Below are positions 33,237 through 41,444 of a stretch of 64,000 bases of DNA, piece after piece; position 1 is the stretch's first letter, and each line of letters opens with the position of its first letter. The DNA lies in contig NZ_PVZG01000004.1 of NCBI RefSeq assembly GCF_003002065.1, forward strand, positions 432,244 to 496,243, written 5' to 3'. This DNA comes from Pseudosporangium ferrugineum (GTDB lineage Bacteria > Actinomycetota > Actinomycetes > Mycobacteriales > Micromonosporaceae). A model generated the notes under the pieces. It did no database searches. It saw only the letters and a list, made by a program, of their open reading frames with translations, and had not been told where the DNA came from. The translations under genes were made by a program, and so were the position numbers.

Positions 33237-34708
33237 GAGACCGGCACCTCCTCGGCCTGCGCCGTCCGCCAGGACGGCTTGCGCAGCCGGTAGAACAGAT
33301 AGGGCACGAGCAGGCCGAGGCCGAGGGCGCCGCCGCCCACGATCAGCAGGTACGTCCAGATGCTGCTGGAGCCGAACTGCGACGGCGGGATGAAGCCGAT
33401 CAAGAGGGCCGCCAGCGACGCGGCGAAGCCGACCCCGCACAGCCCGGCGAGCATCGGGGCACGGTATCCGCGAGGATGATCGGGTTGCCGCTTGCGCAGC
33501 CGGGCGGCGGCGATGAACATCAGCAGGTACATGATCAGGTAGACCTGCGTGGTGATCACCGAGAAGATCCAGTACGCGCTGGAGACGTCCGGGATGAAGG
33601 CGTACCCGAGGGCAATGACGGTGGTGACCAGGCCCTGGGTGACCAGAATGTTCTGTTGCACACCGTGCTTGTTGAGCCGTTGCAGGAACGGCGGCAGGTA
33701 ACCCTCCTGCCGCGAGATCAGCAGCAGGCCCCGGGAGGGACCGGCGAGCCAGGTCAGCATGCCGCCGAGCGACGCCGCGACGAGCATGATCCCGATGATC
33801 GGGGTCAGCCACTGCGATCCGAACTCGGCGAAGACCGCGTCGAAGGCCTGCATGATGCCCGCCGTCAGGGAGAGCTGCTCGGCCGGCACGATCCAGCTGA
33901 TCGCCAGCGCGGGCGGGATGAAGATGAGCAGCACCAGGCCCATCGCGAGGAACATCGCCCGGGGGTACTGCTTCGCCGGGTCCCGCAGGGAGGACACGTG
34001 CACCGCGTTCATCTCCATGCCCGAGTACGACAGGAAGTTGTTCACGATGAGGACGAGGCTGGCCAGTCCGGCCCACGCGGGCAGCAGGTTGTCGGCGGTC
34101 ATCGGCGCGGCCGACTCGTTACCCCGGCCGAGAAAGACCACGCCGAGCGTGACGAGCACGATGCCGGGGATGAGGGTCCCGATGACCAGGCCGCTGCTGG
34201 CCAGCCCGGCCACGCCCTTGGCGCCCCGGGAGGACACCCACACGCCGGTCCAGTAACACACCATGATGACGAGTGCGGTCCAGACGCCGCTCGAGGCCAA
34301 GTCCGGGTTGATCACGTAGGCCAGGGTCGAGGCGACGAACCCCAGCAGGCTGGGGTAGTAGAAGACCGTCATGGCGAACTGGCACCACACGGCCAGGAAG
34401 CCCATCGGCTTGGAGATGCCCTCGCTGACCCACCGGTACACACCACCGCTCCAGCCGGAGGCCAGCTCGGCGGAGACGAGCGAGGTGGGGATCAGAAACA
34501 CCAGCGCCGGGATGAGGTAGAGGAAGACGCATGCCAGCCCGTACACGGCCATGGTCGGTGAGGGGCGGAGACTGGCCACCGAACTGGTCGTCATGAGGGC
34601 CAGTGCGACCCAGGAGATGTAGGAAACGGCAGGAGCGCGGGTTCCCGCGGGGGCCCGTACGTCGGCCGGCGGTGCCGAGCGGCCGACGGGAACGTCCTTC
34701 GTGCTCAC
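33233..34708 (-). CDS. APC family amino acid permease
   Basis: 491 residues, about 12 helices. YISWVALALMTTSSVASL at the start and the APC signature region ELASGWSGGVYRWVSEGI are visible, with ISRQEGYLPPFLQRLNKHGV in the middle. The fit is closest to the glutamate:GABA antiporter/YjeM-like branch of APC. GGAGGGAGTCATC precedes the GTG at 34708. The substrate may be an amino acid released by the peptidases nearby. No 17-bp box was found upstream, unlike its neighbours. Confidence 0.85.
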   Translation of the reverse strand: MSTKDVPVGRSAPPADVRAPAGTRAPAVSYISWVALALMTTSSVASLRPSPTMAVYGLACVFLYLIPALVFLIPTSLVSAELASGWSGGVYRWVSEGISKPMGFLAVWCQFAMTVFYYPSLLGFVASTLAYVINPDLASSGVWTALVIMVCYWTGVWVSSRGAKGVAGLASSGLVIGTLIPGIVLVTLGVVFLGRGNESAAPMTADNLLPAWAGLASLVLIVNNFLSYSGMEMNAVHVSSLRDPAKQYPRAMFLAMGLVLLIFIPPALAISWIVPAEQLSLTAGIMQAFDAVFAEFGSQWLTPIIGIMLVAASLGGMLTWLAGPSRGLLLISRQEGYLPPFLQRLNKHGVQQNILVTQGLVTTVIALGYAFIPDVSSAYWIFSVITTQVYLIMYLLMFIAAARLRKRQPDHPRGYRAPMLAGLCGVGFAASLAALLIGFIPPSQFGSSSIWTYLLIVGGGALGLGLLVPYLFYRLRKPSWRTAQAEEVPVS

Positions 34709-34802
34709 GATGACTCCCTCCGATACAGCGGACTGGCCCCGGCAGATCGGCCGTGGCCTGGTGTTCCGACCTCGCACGCGGCGCGCACGGGGTTCCGGTC
34801 GC

Positions 34803-35621
34803 TCAGTACGGCGTGGGTATGTGGCGCAGCGGCATCGCCGGTTCCCGGTACCCGTCGGCCTTGTGGCGTTCCGGCAGGGATACTTCGCGGTGCATCAGCG
34901 GCTCGTACGGGACGTTGCCGAGCACATGCGTGATGACGTTCAGCCGGGCGCGTTTCTTGTCGTCGGCGCCGGCCACGTACCACGGGGCCCAGGAGGTGTC
35001 CGTCGCGCGGAACATCTCGTCGCGGCACCGGGAGTACTCATGCCACATCCCGTAGGACCGGAGGTCGAGCTCGGACAGCTTCCACACCTTGCGCGGATCG
35101 TCGATCCGGCTCTGCAGGCGCCGGGTCTGCTCGTCGGCACTGACCTCCAGCCAGTACTTCAGCAGAATCACCCCGGAGCGGACGATGGCGCGCTCCACGT
35201 CGGGTGCCGCCTGCAGGAACTCGGCCGCCTGCCCCTCGGTGCAGAAGCCCATCACCCGCTCGACTCCGGCGCGGTTGTACCAGCTCCGATCGAAGATGGT
35301 CACCTCTCCCGCTCCGGGCAGGTGCGGCACATAACGCTGCAGATACATCTGGGATCGTTCGCGCGGGGTCGGTGCGGGCAACGCCACCACCCGGAACACC
35401 CGCGGACTGACCCGCTCGGTGATCGCCTTGATGGTGCCGCCCTTGCCGGCGGTGTCCCGGCCCTCGAAGACGATGCAGATCTTGGCGCCCGTACGCTTCA
35501 CCCACTCCTGCATCGCCACCAGTTCCCCGTGCAGGAGGCGCAGCTCCCGCCGGTATTCCTTGTTCTTCATCCGTGGGCGTGGCGGGCGTCTGTCGTCGAT
35601 AGCGTTCTTCGGCTTGGCCAT
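34803..35621 (-). CDS. ppk2: Polyphosphate kinase 2 (second copy)
   Basis: 272-residue single-domain PPK2 with Walker A-like FEGRDTAGKGG (about 52-62), IFDRSWYNRAGVERV (about 109-123) and the lid segment RLQSRIDDPRKVWKL. It differs from the 6712 gene in its basic N-terminus and shorter tail. Polyphosphate:nucleotide phosphotransfer is expected; nucleotide preference is not readable. It is 15 bp after the P-type ATPase stop, so the pair is probably cotranscribed, perhaps linking polyphosphate energy to ion transport. Confidence 0.9.
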   Translation of the reverse strand: MAKPKNAIDDRRPPRPRMKNKEYRRELRLLHGELVAMQEWVKRTGAKICIVFEGRDTAGKGGTIKAITERVSPRVFRVVALPAPTPRERSQMYLQRYVPHLPGAGEVTIFDRSWYNRAGVERVMGFCTEGQAAEFLQAAPDVERAIVRSGVILLKYWLEVSADEQTRRLQSRIDDPRKVWKLSELDLRSYGMWHEYSRCRDEMFRATDTSWAPWYVAGADDKKRARLNVITHVLGNVPYEPLMHREVSLPERHKADGYREPAMPLRHIPTPY

Positions 35622-35636
35622 GGCTGTCCTCGGCCT

Positions 35637-38456
35637 TCAGCGGGGAATAGTCGGGATGAAGTCCAGAGCGGCCGGGCGGCGGGCCCGTTCCGGGGCAACG
35701 GTCCGCACCGGATCGGTGGCCGCCCGGAACACGTGGCGCCGGCGGACCAGTTTCGCCGTCTCGACCGCCACGGGCAGGGCGAGGCCGAGAGCCAGGCAGG
35801 TCAGCCACTGGTCGCCGGTCAGCGGCTGCGTCAGCAGGCTGTGCTGCAGGAAGTCGACCCGGGTCGCCACCACCAGCAGCACGACCGGGAGCAGTCCGAT
35901 GGCGGCGGCCTTGACGATCGGCGGCAGCAGCCCGCTCGCCGGGTCCCGGCGGTTCGTGATCGCGTTGCCGACCGTGCCGAGCCCGAGCACCACGAACGCC
36001 ATGGTCATGGCCGCACTGGGCGCGTCGGTGCGTGGTTCGTCGGGGCCGGCGACCAGCGGCACAAGAGCCGCCCCGAACAGCACCACGGCGTAGAGGAGCC
36101 AGAACAGCACAGCTCGCGCGTTGGTGATCGGCACCCCCGGATCACGCGGCGGCCGATGCATCACCTGCGGATCGCCCGGGTCCACCGCGATGATCAGTAC
36201 GCCGACAGCGGTGGCGAAGAAGAACAGGTAGAGCACCATCGCCGGGGTCAGCGCCACGCCCTGATTGATGTTGAAGGCGGTGGCCGCCACGAAGAGCATC
36301 ACCAGCGCGAGCAGCTGGGTCATCTGATAGCGCACGTACGCGACGATCTTCTCGTACACCCGGCGGCCGATCTCCACCGCGCGCACGAGCGTGCCGAAGT
36401 TGTCGTCGGTGAGGATCATGCGGGCCGCCTGCTTCGTGACCTCGCTGCCGCTGCCCATCGCGACACCGATGTCGGCCTGCTTGAGCGCAGCCGCGTCGTT
36501 GACCGCGTCACCGGTCATGGCGACGATCCAGCCCTGCCGCTGCATCGCCCGGGCGATGCGCAGCTTGTCCTCCGGTGAGACGCGGCCGAAGACGTGCAGC
36601 CCGGGCAGTCGCCGGTCGAGCGCCTCGTCGGAGAGCTCCCCCAGCTCGCTGCCGCTGATGGCGCCCGAGCCGAGCCCGAGCATGCCGGCGATCGCCTGGG
36701 CCGTGACCGCGTGATCCCCGGTGATGACCCGGACGTCGATCCCGGCCCGGAGGGCGGCGCGGACCGCGGACCGCGCCTCGGCCCGCAGCGGATCGATGAT
36801 GCCGACCATGCCGACGAAGCTCAGACCCCGGGTCAGCGACATCGGGTCGGCGGTCACCGCGGGGACCTCGCCGGGTTCGACGATCCGGGCCGCGAATCCG
36901 AGGACCCGCAGGCCGTCGGCGCCCATCCGCTGGTTGGCGGCCTCGATCGCCGCGCGAACGTCGTCGATCGGCTGCTGCCGTTCGTGCAGCGGGCCGCCGG
37001 CCCGGTCGCAACGGGCCAGCACCACGTCCGGCGCGCCCTTGACCAGTTCGATGATCCGTTCACCGCCGTCCACCGGATACCGGTGAAAGGTCGCCATGAA
37101 CTTGTAGTCGGAATCGAACGGGACCTCAGCCAGCCGGGGGTACGCCCGCCGCGTCTCGTCGGCGTCGACGCCCAGCTTGGCCGCGAGGACGACCAGCGCC
37201 GCCTCGGTCGGATCGCCGACCACGGTCCCGTCGTCCGCCACCGTTGCGTCGCTGTCGAGGACGAGGCCGAGGGCCAACCGGGTGAAGTCGGGCACCGGGA
37301 TTCCCGCGACCGACGTGATGGCACCCGCCTTGCGATACCCCTCACCCGCCACCGAGAACCAGGCGCCCCCGGTATAGAGCAACGAGACCATCATCTGGTT
37401 CATGGTCAGCGTGCCGGTCTTGTCGGTATTGATGGCGCTCGTCGCCCCGAGGGTCTCGACATCGGTGAGGTTCTTGACGATCGCCCGCGCCGACGCCAGA
37501 TTCTTCGCGCCGTAGGACAGCAGCCCGGCGACGAAGGCCGGCAGACCGGTAGGGATGGCGGAGATCGCCATCGCGGTGCCCAGCATGAGCAACTGCTCCA
37601 GCTCCAGGCCGCGCAGCGCACCCACCACCACGATGAACGCGACCGCGGTCCAGGCGACGATCCCCAGCACCTTGGTCAGCGCATCGAGTTCCCGCTGTAA
37701 CGGCGACCGGGTCCGCTCGACCCGGGTGATCATGGTGGCCATCCGGCCCATCTCGGTCCGCATACCGGTCGCCGTGACCGCCATCGTCGCCGTCCCCCGG
37801 GTCACCGAGGTGTTCTGGAACAACAGGTTCGACCGATCGCCCAGCGCCACGTCACCCGGCGGCAGGACGCGTGCATCCTTCGCGACCGGTGTGCTTTCCC
37901 CGGTCAGCGCGGCTTCCTGGGTCTCCAGCGTGGCGGAACGCAGCACCCGTCCGTCGGCCGGGACCACGTCACCGGCCTCCAGGAGAACGATGTCACCCGG
38001 CACGAGCTCGGCGGCCGGCACCAGCACGGTCCGGGACTCGCGAATCACCCGGGCAGCCGGGGCCTGCATCTTCGCAAGGGCGTCGACGCTCGCCCGTGCG
38101 GCGAGTTCCTGCCGGGTGCCGAGCAGCACGTTGAGCAGCACGAGCGATGCGACGATGACGGCTGTCGGAATCTCGCCGATGACCGTCCCGGCGGCCACCA
38201 CGAGCACCAGCATGACGTTCATCGGATCGCGCAACTGCCGCGTCGCCACCGCCCACGTGGACGGTGGCTTGACGTCGGCGATGCGGTTGGGGCCGTACCG
38301 CTGCAGCCGTACCGTCAGTTCCTTCCCGCTGAGGCCCTTCCGGGCGTCCGTGCCGAGCGCCGCGACCGCCTCCGCCGCCGTGCGGGAGTACCACGGCGGG
38401 CGGCCGGCATCGGCATCGGGCAACCGATCATCGATCGTGCTGGTCGCTTCTGTCAT
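35637..38456 (-). CDS. P2-type cation-transporting ATPase (CtpF-like)
   Basis: 939 residues of the P-type ATPase superfamily. It has LTGES (184-188, actuator), INTDKTGTLTMNQM (phosphorylation site Asp345), KGAPD in the nucleotide domain and MTGDAVNDAAALKQ (hinge, usually TGDGVNDAPAL). The helix-4 motif is IPTGLP (301-306) where Ca2+ pumps have PEGLP, so a main Ca2+-binding Glu is replaced by Thr. About ten helices follow the P2 plan. The transported ion is unclear. A box lies 78 bp upstream. Confidence 0.85.
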   Translation of the reverse strand: MTEATSTIDDRLPDADAGRPPWYSRTAAEAVAALGTDARKGLSGKELTVRLQRYGPNRIADVKPPSTWAVATRQLRDPMNVMLVLVVAAGTVIGEIPTAVIVASLVLLNVLLGTRQELAARASVDALAKMQAPAARVIRESRTVLVPAAELVPGDIVLLEAGDVVPADGRVLRSATLETQEAALTGESTPVAKDARVLPPGDVALGDRSNLLFQNTSVTRGTATMAVTATGMRTEMGRMATMITRVERTRSPLQRELDALTKVLGIVAWTAVAFIVVVGALRGLELEQLLMLGTAMAISAIPTGLPAFVAGLLSYGAKNLASARAIVKNLTDVETLGATSAINTDKTGTLTMNQMMVSLLYTGGAWFSVAGEGYRKAGAITSVAGIPVPDFTRLALGLVLDSDATVADDGTVVGDPTEAALVVLAAKLGVDADETRRAYPRLAEVPFDSDYKFMATFHRYPVDGGERIIELVKGAPDVVLARCDRAGGPLHERQQPIDDVRAAIEAANQRMGADGLRVLGFAARIVEPGEVPAVTADPMSLTRGLSFVGMVGIIDPLRAEARSAVRAALRAGIDVRVITGDHAVTAQAIAGMLGLGSGAISGSELGELSDEALDRRLPGLHVFGRVSPEDKLRIARAMQRQGWIVAMTGDAVNDAAALKQADIGVAMGSGSEVTKQAARMILTDDNFGTLVRAVEIGRRVYEKIVAYVRYQMTQLLALVMLFVAATAFNINQGVALTPAMVLYLFFFATAVGVLIIAVDPGDPQVMHRPPRDPGVPITNARAVLFWLLYAVVLFGAALVPLVAGPDEPRTDAPSAAMTMAFVVLGLGTVGNAITNRRDPASGLLPPIVKAAAIGLLPVVLLVVATRVDFLQHSLLTQPLTGDQWLTCLALGLALPVAVETAKLVRRRHVFRAATDPVRTVAPERARRPAALDFIPTIPR

Positions 38457-38534
38457 CGTTGGCCCCCAGGGTGCGGGCGGGCGAATCCCGCCCGGCCTAC
38501 AGGTCCACGCTCACGTGCCGCCGACCGGCACCCC

Positions 38535-38551
38535 TCACCCCACAAGGATGG
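38535..38551. promoter_or_regulatory. 17-bp palindromic box upstream of P-type ATPase
   Basis: TCACCC-N5-GGATGG, 78 bp before the start at 38456. Confidence 0.45.
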
Positions 38552-38609
38552 TTTCGATCGCCCTGCCTCGCCGCGACCTGCCTTCCCCCGGAACCGGACG
38601 GCGAGCCGT

Positions 38610-38626
38610 TCATCCCCGGCAGATGA
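38610..38626. promoter_or_regulatory. 17-bp palindromic box upstream of 38695 gene
   Basis: TCATCC-N5-AGATGA, 68 bp before the start at 38695. Confidence 0.45.
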
Positions 38627-38694
38627 CGTCCGCCGGCAGTGGCACCGGCCATCCTGCGGACAGGGGTCCTGAGCACCCGGACGGGAAGGACGAC

Positions 38695-39039
38695 ATGCGG
38701 CCTGATCGCACGACGCGGCGAAGCTCCGAACAGGACGGCGACAAGGCACCGTGGACGATTCTCGCGGTGGCGGCCACGACCCTGGTCCTGTCGTGGGCCG
38801 GGTGGAACCGCATCGAGGTGCGGCCCCCGCACGGAGAGCCGCCGCGGCGTACGCCGGTCGTCGTGGCCCTGATGAACGACCCGCCCGGGCACCGGACCAC
38901 TGCCGGCGACCCAGGAACGGCGCATCGCATGCCGGTCCGGGAGAGCAATCCCGGGTCCTCCGGCGCTTCGATGACCGGGCCCGGACGGGTGGCGACCGGC
39001 CGCTCGCTGGGCAGCCGCATCCTTGTCCCGGGCGAGTAG
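38695..39039 (+). CDS. Small single-helix membrane protein
   Basis: 114 residues: a charged N-terminus (MRPDRTTRRSSEQDGDK), one helix (PWTILAVAATTLVLSWAGW, about 19-37) and a Pro/Gly/Thr-rich tail with no recognisable domain. GGAAGGACGAC precedes the ATG, and a palindromic box sits at the common 68-bp distance, which supports it being a real gene in the box regulon. Function unknown. Confidence 0.55.
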   Translation: MRPDRTTRRSSEQDGDKAPWTILAVAATTLVLSWAGWNRIEVRPPHGEPPRRTPVVVALMNDPPGHRTTAGDPGTAHRMPVRESNPGSSGASMTGPGRVATGRSLGSRILVPGE

Positions 39040-39092
39040 CCGGCAGACATGCGGGCGCCGAGCAGGAAGCCGCTCGGCGCCCGCGATCAGGG

Positions 39093-39392
39093 TCACCCCC
39101 GCGCCGTGTCGCGCGGCCGGAGAAGTGCGTCAGTACGCGGGCCGAACGGCACACCGCGCCACGCCACCATCCCGGCGGACGTCGCGGCCCTCGCCCTGGC
39201 CCAATGCCTGCGCGCCAGTTCGGACGGCGGAGTCTCCATCCGCGCCACGCGATGCCGGGTCAATGCCGCGACCGCGACCGTGCACACGGTCAGCCCCGCA
39301 AGACCCAGGACGCCTGCCGCCACCTCCAGCGCCGCCCCTGCCACGAAGAACCGGCGAGCCGATCGTCCCGGGTCATTCTGTGGTTCTCTCAT
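39093..39392 (-). CDS. Small membrane protein
   Basis: 99 residues with one long hydrophobic segment (FFVAGAALEVAAGVLGLAGLTVCTVAV begins near residue 15) that could form one or two helices, then a basic tail. Start ATG 39392 follows GCGGAGGCTCGAG. The kinase gene ends 69 bp upstream; a degenerate box-like sequence (TCACCC-N5-GAGCGA, 39462-39478) overlaps the kinase end. No family recognised. Confidence 0.5.
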   Translation of the reverse strand: MREPQNDPGRSARRFFVAGAALEVAAGVLGLAGLTVCTVAVAALTRHRVARMETPPSELARRHWARARAATSAGMVAWRGVPFGPRTDALLRPRDTARG

Positions 39393-39461
39393 CTCGAGCC
39401 TCCGCTTCACCGGTACGGTTCACACTTCCGTTCACCATCACAGCCACCCCCCGGCCTGGAT

Positions 39462-40373
39462 TCACCCCGGTGGAGCGATTTCTGTGGCCTCCACCGGCCA
39501 TGCGGTGCGACCGGGTGCCGGTCGCGGCCCGGGTGCCGGTCGCGGTCCGGGTGCCGGTCGCGGTCCGGGTGCCGGTCGCGGTCCGGGTGCCGGTCGCGTC
39601 GCCTCGCGGCACATCGCAACCAGTTCGCGGGCGCTGGGACGGCTGCGGGGATCGTGGGCCAGCGCCGCACGTACCACCGCTGCAAGGTCCTGATGCAGCC
39701 CCGAGAGGTTCGGCTCCCCCGAGCCGACGCGCAGGATCCAGTCGGCCTCGTACCGGCCGGCGAACGGATGCACTCCGGTGGCCAGGTAGGCCACCATGCT
39801 TCCCCATGCGAAGACGTCCGCGCTCGGCGCCAGCGGTTCACCGCGCAGCTGCTCCGGTGCGGCCCAGCCGCGACTGCACCTGACGAAGCTGTCATTCACG
39901 GTGCGTTCCCCGACGTACCGGGAGATGCCGAAGTCGATCACTCGGACATCGTCGTCGCCGACCAGCAGGTTGGACGGCTTGACGTCACAGTGCACGACGC
40001 CGCTGCCGTGCACTGAAGCGAGCGTTTCGGCGAGGTCGCCACCGAACGTCCACAGCTCGGCTATCGACATCGTCTCGCCCATCAGCACCGATCCGCACAC
40101 GTGATCCGGCAGGTAGGCGGTCACCAGATAGGGGCCCATCGCCGCGACGCCGTGGGCGATCGGCACTGCCGTGCGGGCGGCATCCACGGCGGAGGCGATG
40201 GCGAACTCACGCCGGCAGGAGGCGATGCCCGTACCGTGGCGGAGAATTTTCACCGCTACCGGAGGGCCGCCGGCGAGTGGTGCTGCCAGAAAGACGGTCG
40301 CCGTCCCGCCCCTGCCGATACGTGACAACAGTTGAAAGCCATCCACTATGGACGACCTGCTCGAGCCGGACAT
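39462..40373 (-). CDS. Serine/threonine protein kinase
   Basis: 303 residues with a Hanks-type kinase domain (about 10-255): Gly loop RIGRGGTATVF, Lys42 in VAVKIL, catalytic VVHCDVKPSN (Asp130), IDFGIS (147-151) and WAAPEQL in place of APE. There is no transmembrane helix or PASTA domain, so the kinase is soluble. The C-terminus carries about five copies of PAPGPR encoded by an 18-bp tandem repeat. Its start overlaps the stop of the upstream lipoprotein gene (TGATG), suggesting the two work together. Confidence 0.85.
   Translation of the reverse strand: MSGSSRSSIVDGFQLLSRIGRGGTATVFLAAPLAGGPPVAVKILRHGTGIASCRREFAIASAVDAARTAVPIAHGVAAMGPYLVTAYLPDHVCGSVLMGETMSIAELWTFGGDLAETLASVHGSGVVHCDVKPSNLLVGDDDVRVIDFGISRYVGERTVNDSFVRCSRGWAAPEQLRGEPLAPSADVFAWGSMVAYLATGVHPFAGRYEADWILRVGSGEPNLSGLHQDLAAVVRAALAHDPRSRPSARELVAMCREATRPAPGPRPAPGPRPAPGPRPAPGPRPAPGRTAWPVEATEIAPPG
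39509..39598. repeat. 18-bp tandem repeat, five copies
   Basis: Five units of GTCCGGGTGCCGGTCGCG with small changes in the first two (GA and GC starts). They encode the PAPGPR repeats at the kinase C-terminus; 18 bp keeps the frame, so copy number could vary without inactivation. Confidence 0.85.
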
Positions 40374-41296
40374 CAGGTCTGGAAGGCACTCGTGCCGGGC
40401 TCCGCGGCGGGTGGCGGTTCGGGCTGTGGTTGCCCGCTGAGAACGGCGGCGAGCGCGCGGCCCGCCCGGTCGACCCGTACCCGTAGCATCGCCCAGTCCT
40501 GCCCGGCGCCGAGCGCCTCGGTCTCGACATCGACGGCGGTGATCAGCTCGTGCAGCAGGGCGGTCACGCGCAGCGACCAGTTCCGCCGGGCGTCACCTGT
40601 CGCCCGCTCGGCCAGCGCGTCCCACCGGTTCTGTACGTCGAGGAGGTCGGCTCGTACCGGCCCCCAGACCAGGAACCGCCGCTCGGCGGTGGTCGTGTGC
40701 AGTACCGGAGGGAGCCGGGTGGCGGTGATCCCACGGGTCTCCGACTCCAGGGCGCGGGCCTCGGTGTCCCACCCCGCTCTCCGCTGCGAGCGTCCGACCA
40801 GCACCCAGGCGACAATCAGCGCTGCGGCCAGGGCGAGCAACAGGAACCAGCCCAGCAGGCCCAGACCCTCGGCGGTGCCGGCGGCGGGAACGGCGGACGC
40901 GGAGGCCGTGGGCGTCTGCTCGGCCTGCGTGGTGGTCGGGGCCGGCACTGTGGTCCGCGTGGGGCGGGCCGGCGCGGGTTCCGTGTCGGCCGGTGGAGGG
41001 CTCGTGGTGGGCGCCGGAGCGGTGGACCGGGTGGGACGCGTCCGCTCCGAGGTCACGACGCTGGTCTCCGGGGCCCGGTTGGCCTTTGTCGCCCCGGTCG
41101 TCCGCTCGGGCGTGGGAGTATCCGGCACGCCGGAGGCGGAACGTTGCGCCTCCCGCTGTTCGGCACGCGTCGACGGCAGGCCGGACGGTCTCTCGCCGCC
41201 CCCGGCCCCACAGGCGGTGAGCCCGACAACGATGCCGAACAGCAGCCCGAACAGAACGGTGAGGCGCGGTCGGCGACGGTTACGCCCAGGTCGCAT
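40373..41296 (-). CDS. Lipoprotein/membrane protein coupled to kinase
   Basis: 307 residues. A basic N-terminus and helix end in the lipobox LTAC (Cys about 29). A long Thr/Pro/Ala-rich extracytoplasmic linker (30-145) follows, then a second helix (LGWFLLLALAAALIVAWVLVG, about 147-167) and a cytoplasmic domain rich in Arg/Trp/Leu. The topology could carry a signal from outside to the downstream kinase. GGAAGGAGCCACTG precedes the ATG at 41296. A box lies 68 bp upstream. Confidence 0.7.
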   Translation of the reverse strand: MRPGRNRRRPRLTVLFGLLFGIVVGLTACGAGGGERPSGLPSTRAEQREAQRSASGVPDTPTPERTTGATKANRAPETSVVTSERTRPTRSTAPAPTTSPPPADTEPAPARPTRTTVPAPTTTQAEQTPTASASAVPAAGTAEGLGLLGWFLLLALAAALIVAWVLVGRSQRRAGWDTEARALESETRGITATRLPPVLHTTTAERRFLVWGPVRADLLDVQNRWDALAERATGDARRNWSLRVTALLHELITAVDVETEALGAGQDWAMLRVRVDRAGRALAAVLSGQPQPEPPPAAEPGTSAFQT

Positions 41297-41364
41297 CAGT
41301 GGCTCCTTCCGCGGCGGTGATGGGAGGCCTTGGCCCAGCGTCACAGCACGGTGCGGGCAGGGCC

Positions 41365-41381
41365 CCATCCGCGAGGGATGA
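41365..41381. promoter_or_regulatory. 17-bp palindromic box upstream of lipoprotein/kinase operon
   Basis: CCATCC-N5-GGATGA, 68 bp before the start at 41296. This is the last copy seen in the window. Confidence 0.5.
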
Positions 41382-41444
41382 GCGCGCCCGCGAAGCCGGC
41401 CCACCTCCCCACGACACCGCCCCCTCGGCGGGTCGTTCGGCCGT

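Noticed and set aside
36594..37700. Open frame on the + strand opposite the P-type ATPase
   Set aside because: Shadow of the ATPase; no motifs or ribosome binding site.
39462..39478. Further copy of the 17-bp box at the kinase end
   Set aside because: Left half fits, right half (GAGCGA) differs at three positions, and it overlaps the coding end of the kinase; not counted.
39509..39598. Tandem repeat considered as a CRISPR array
   Set aside because: No spacers: units are directly adjacent, 18 bp and in frame with the kinase.
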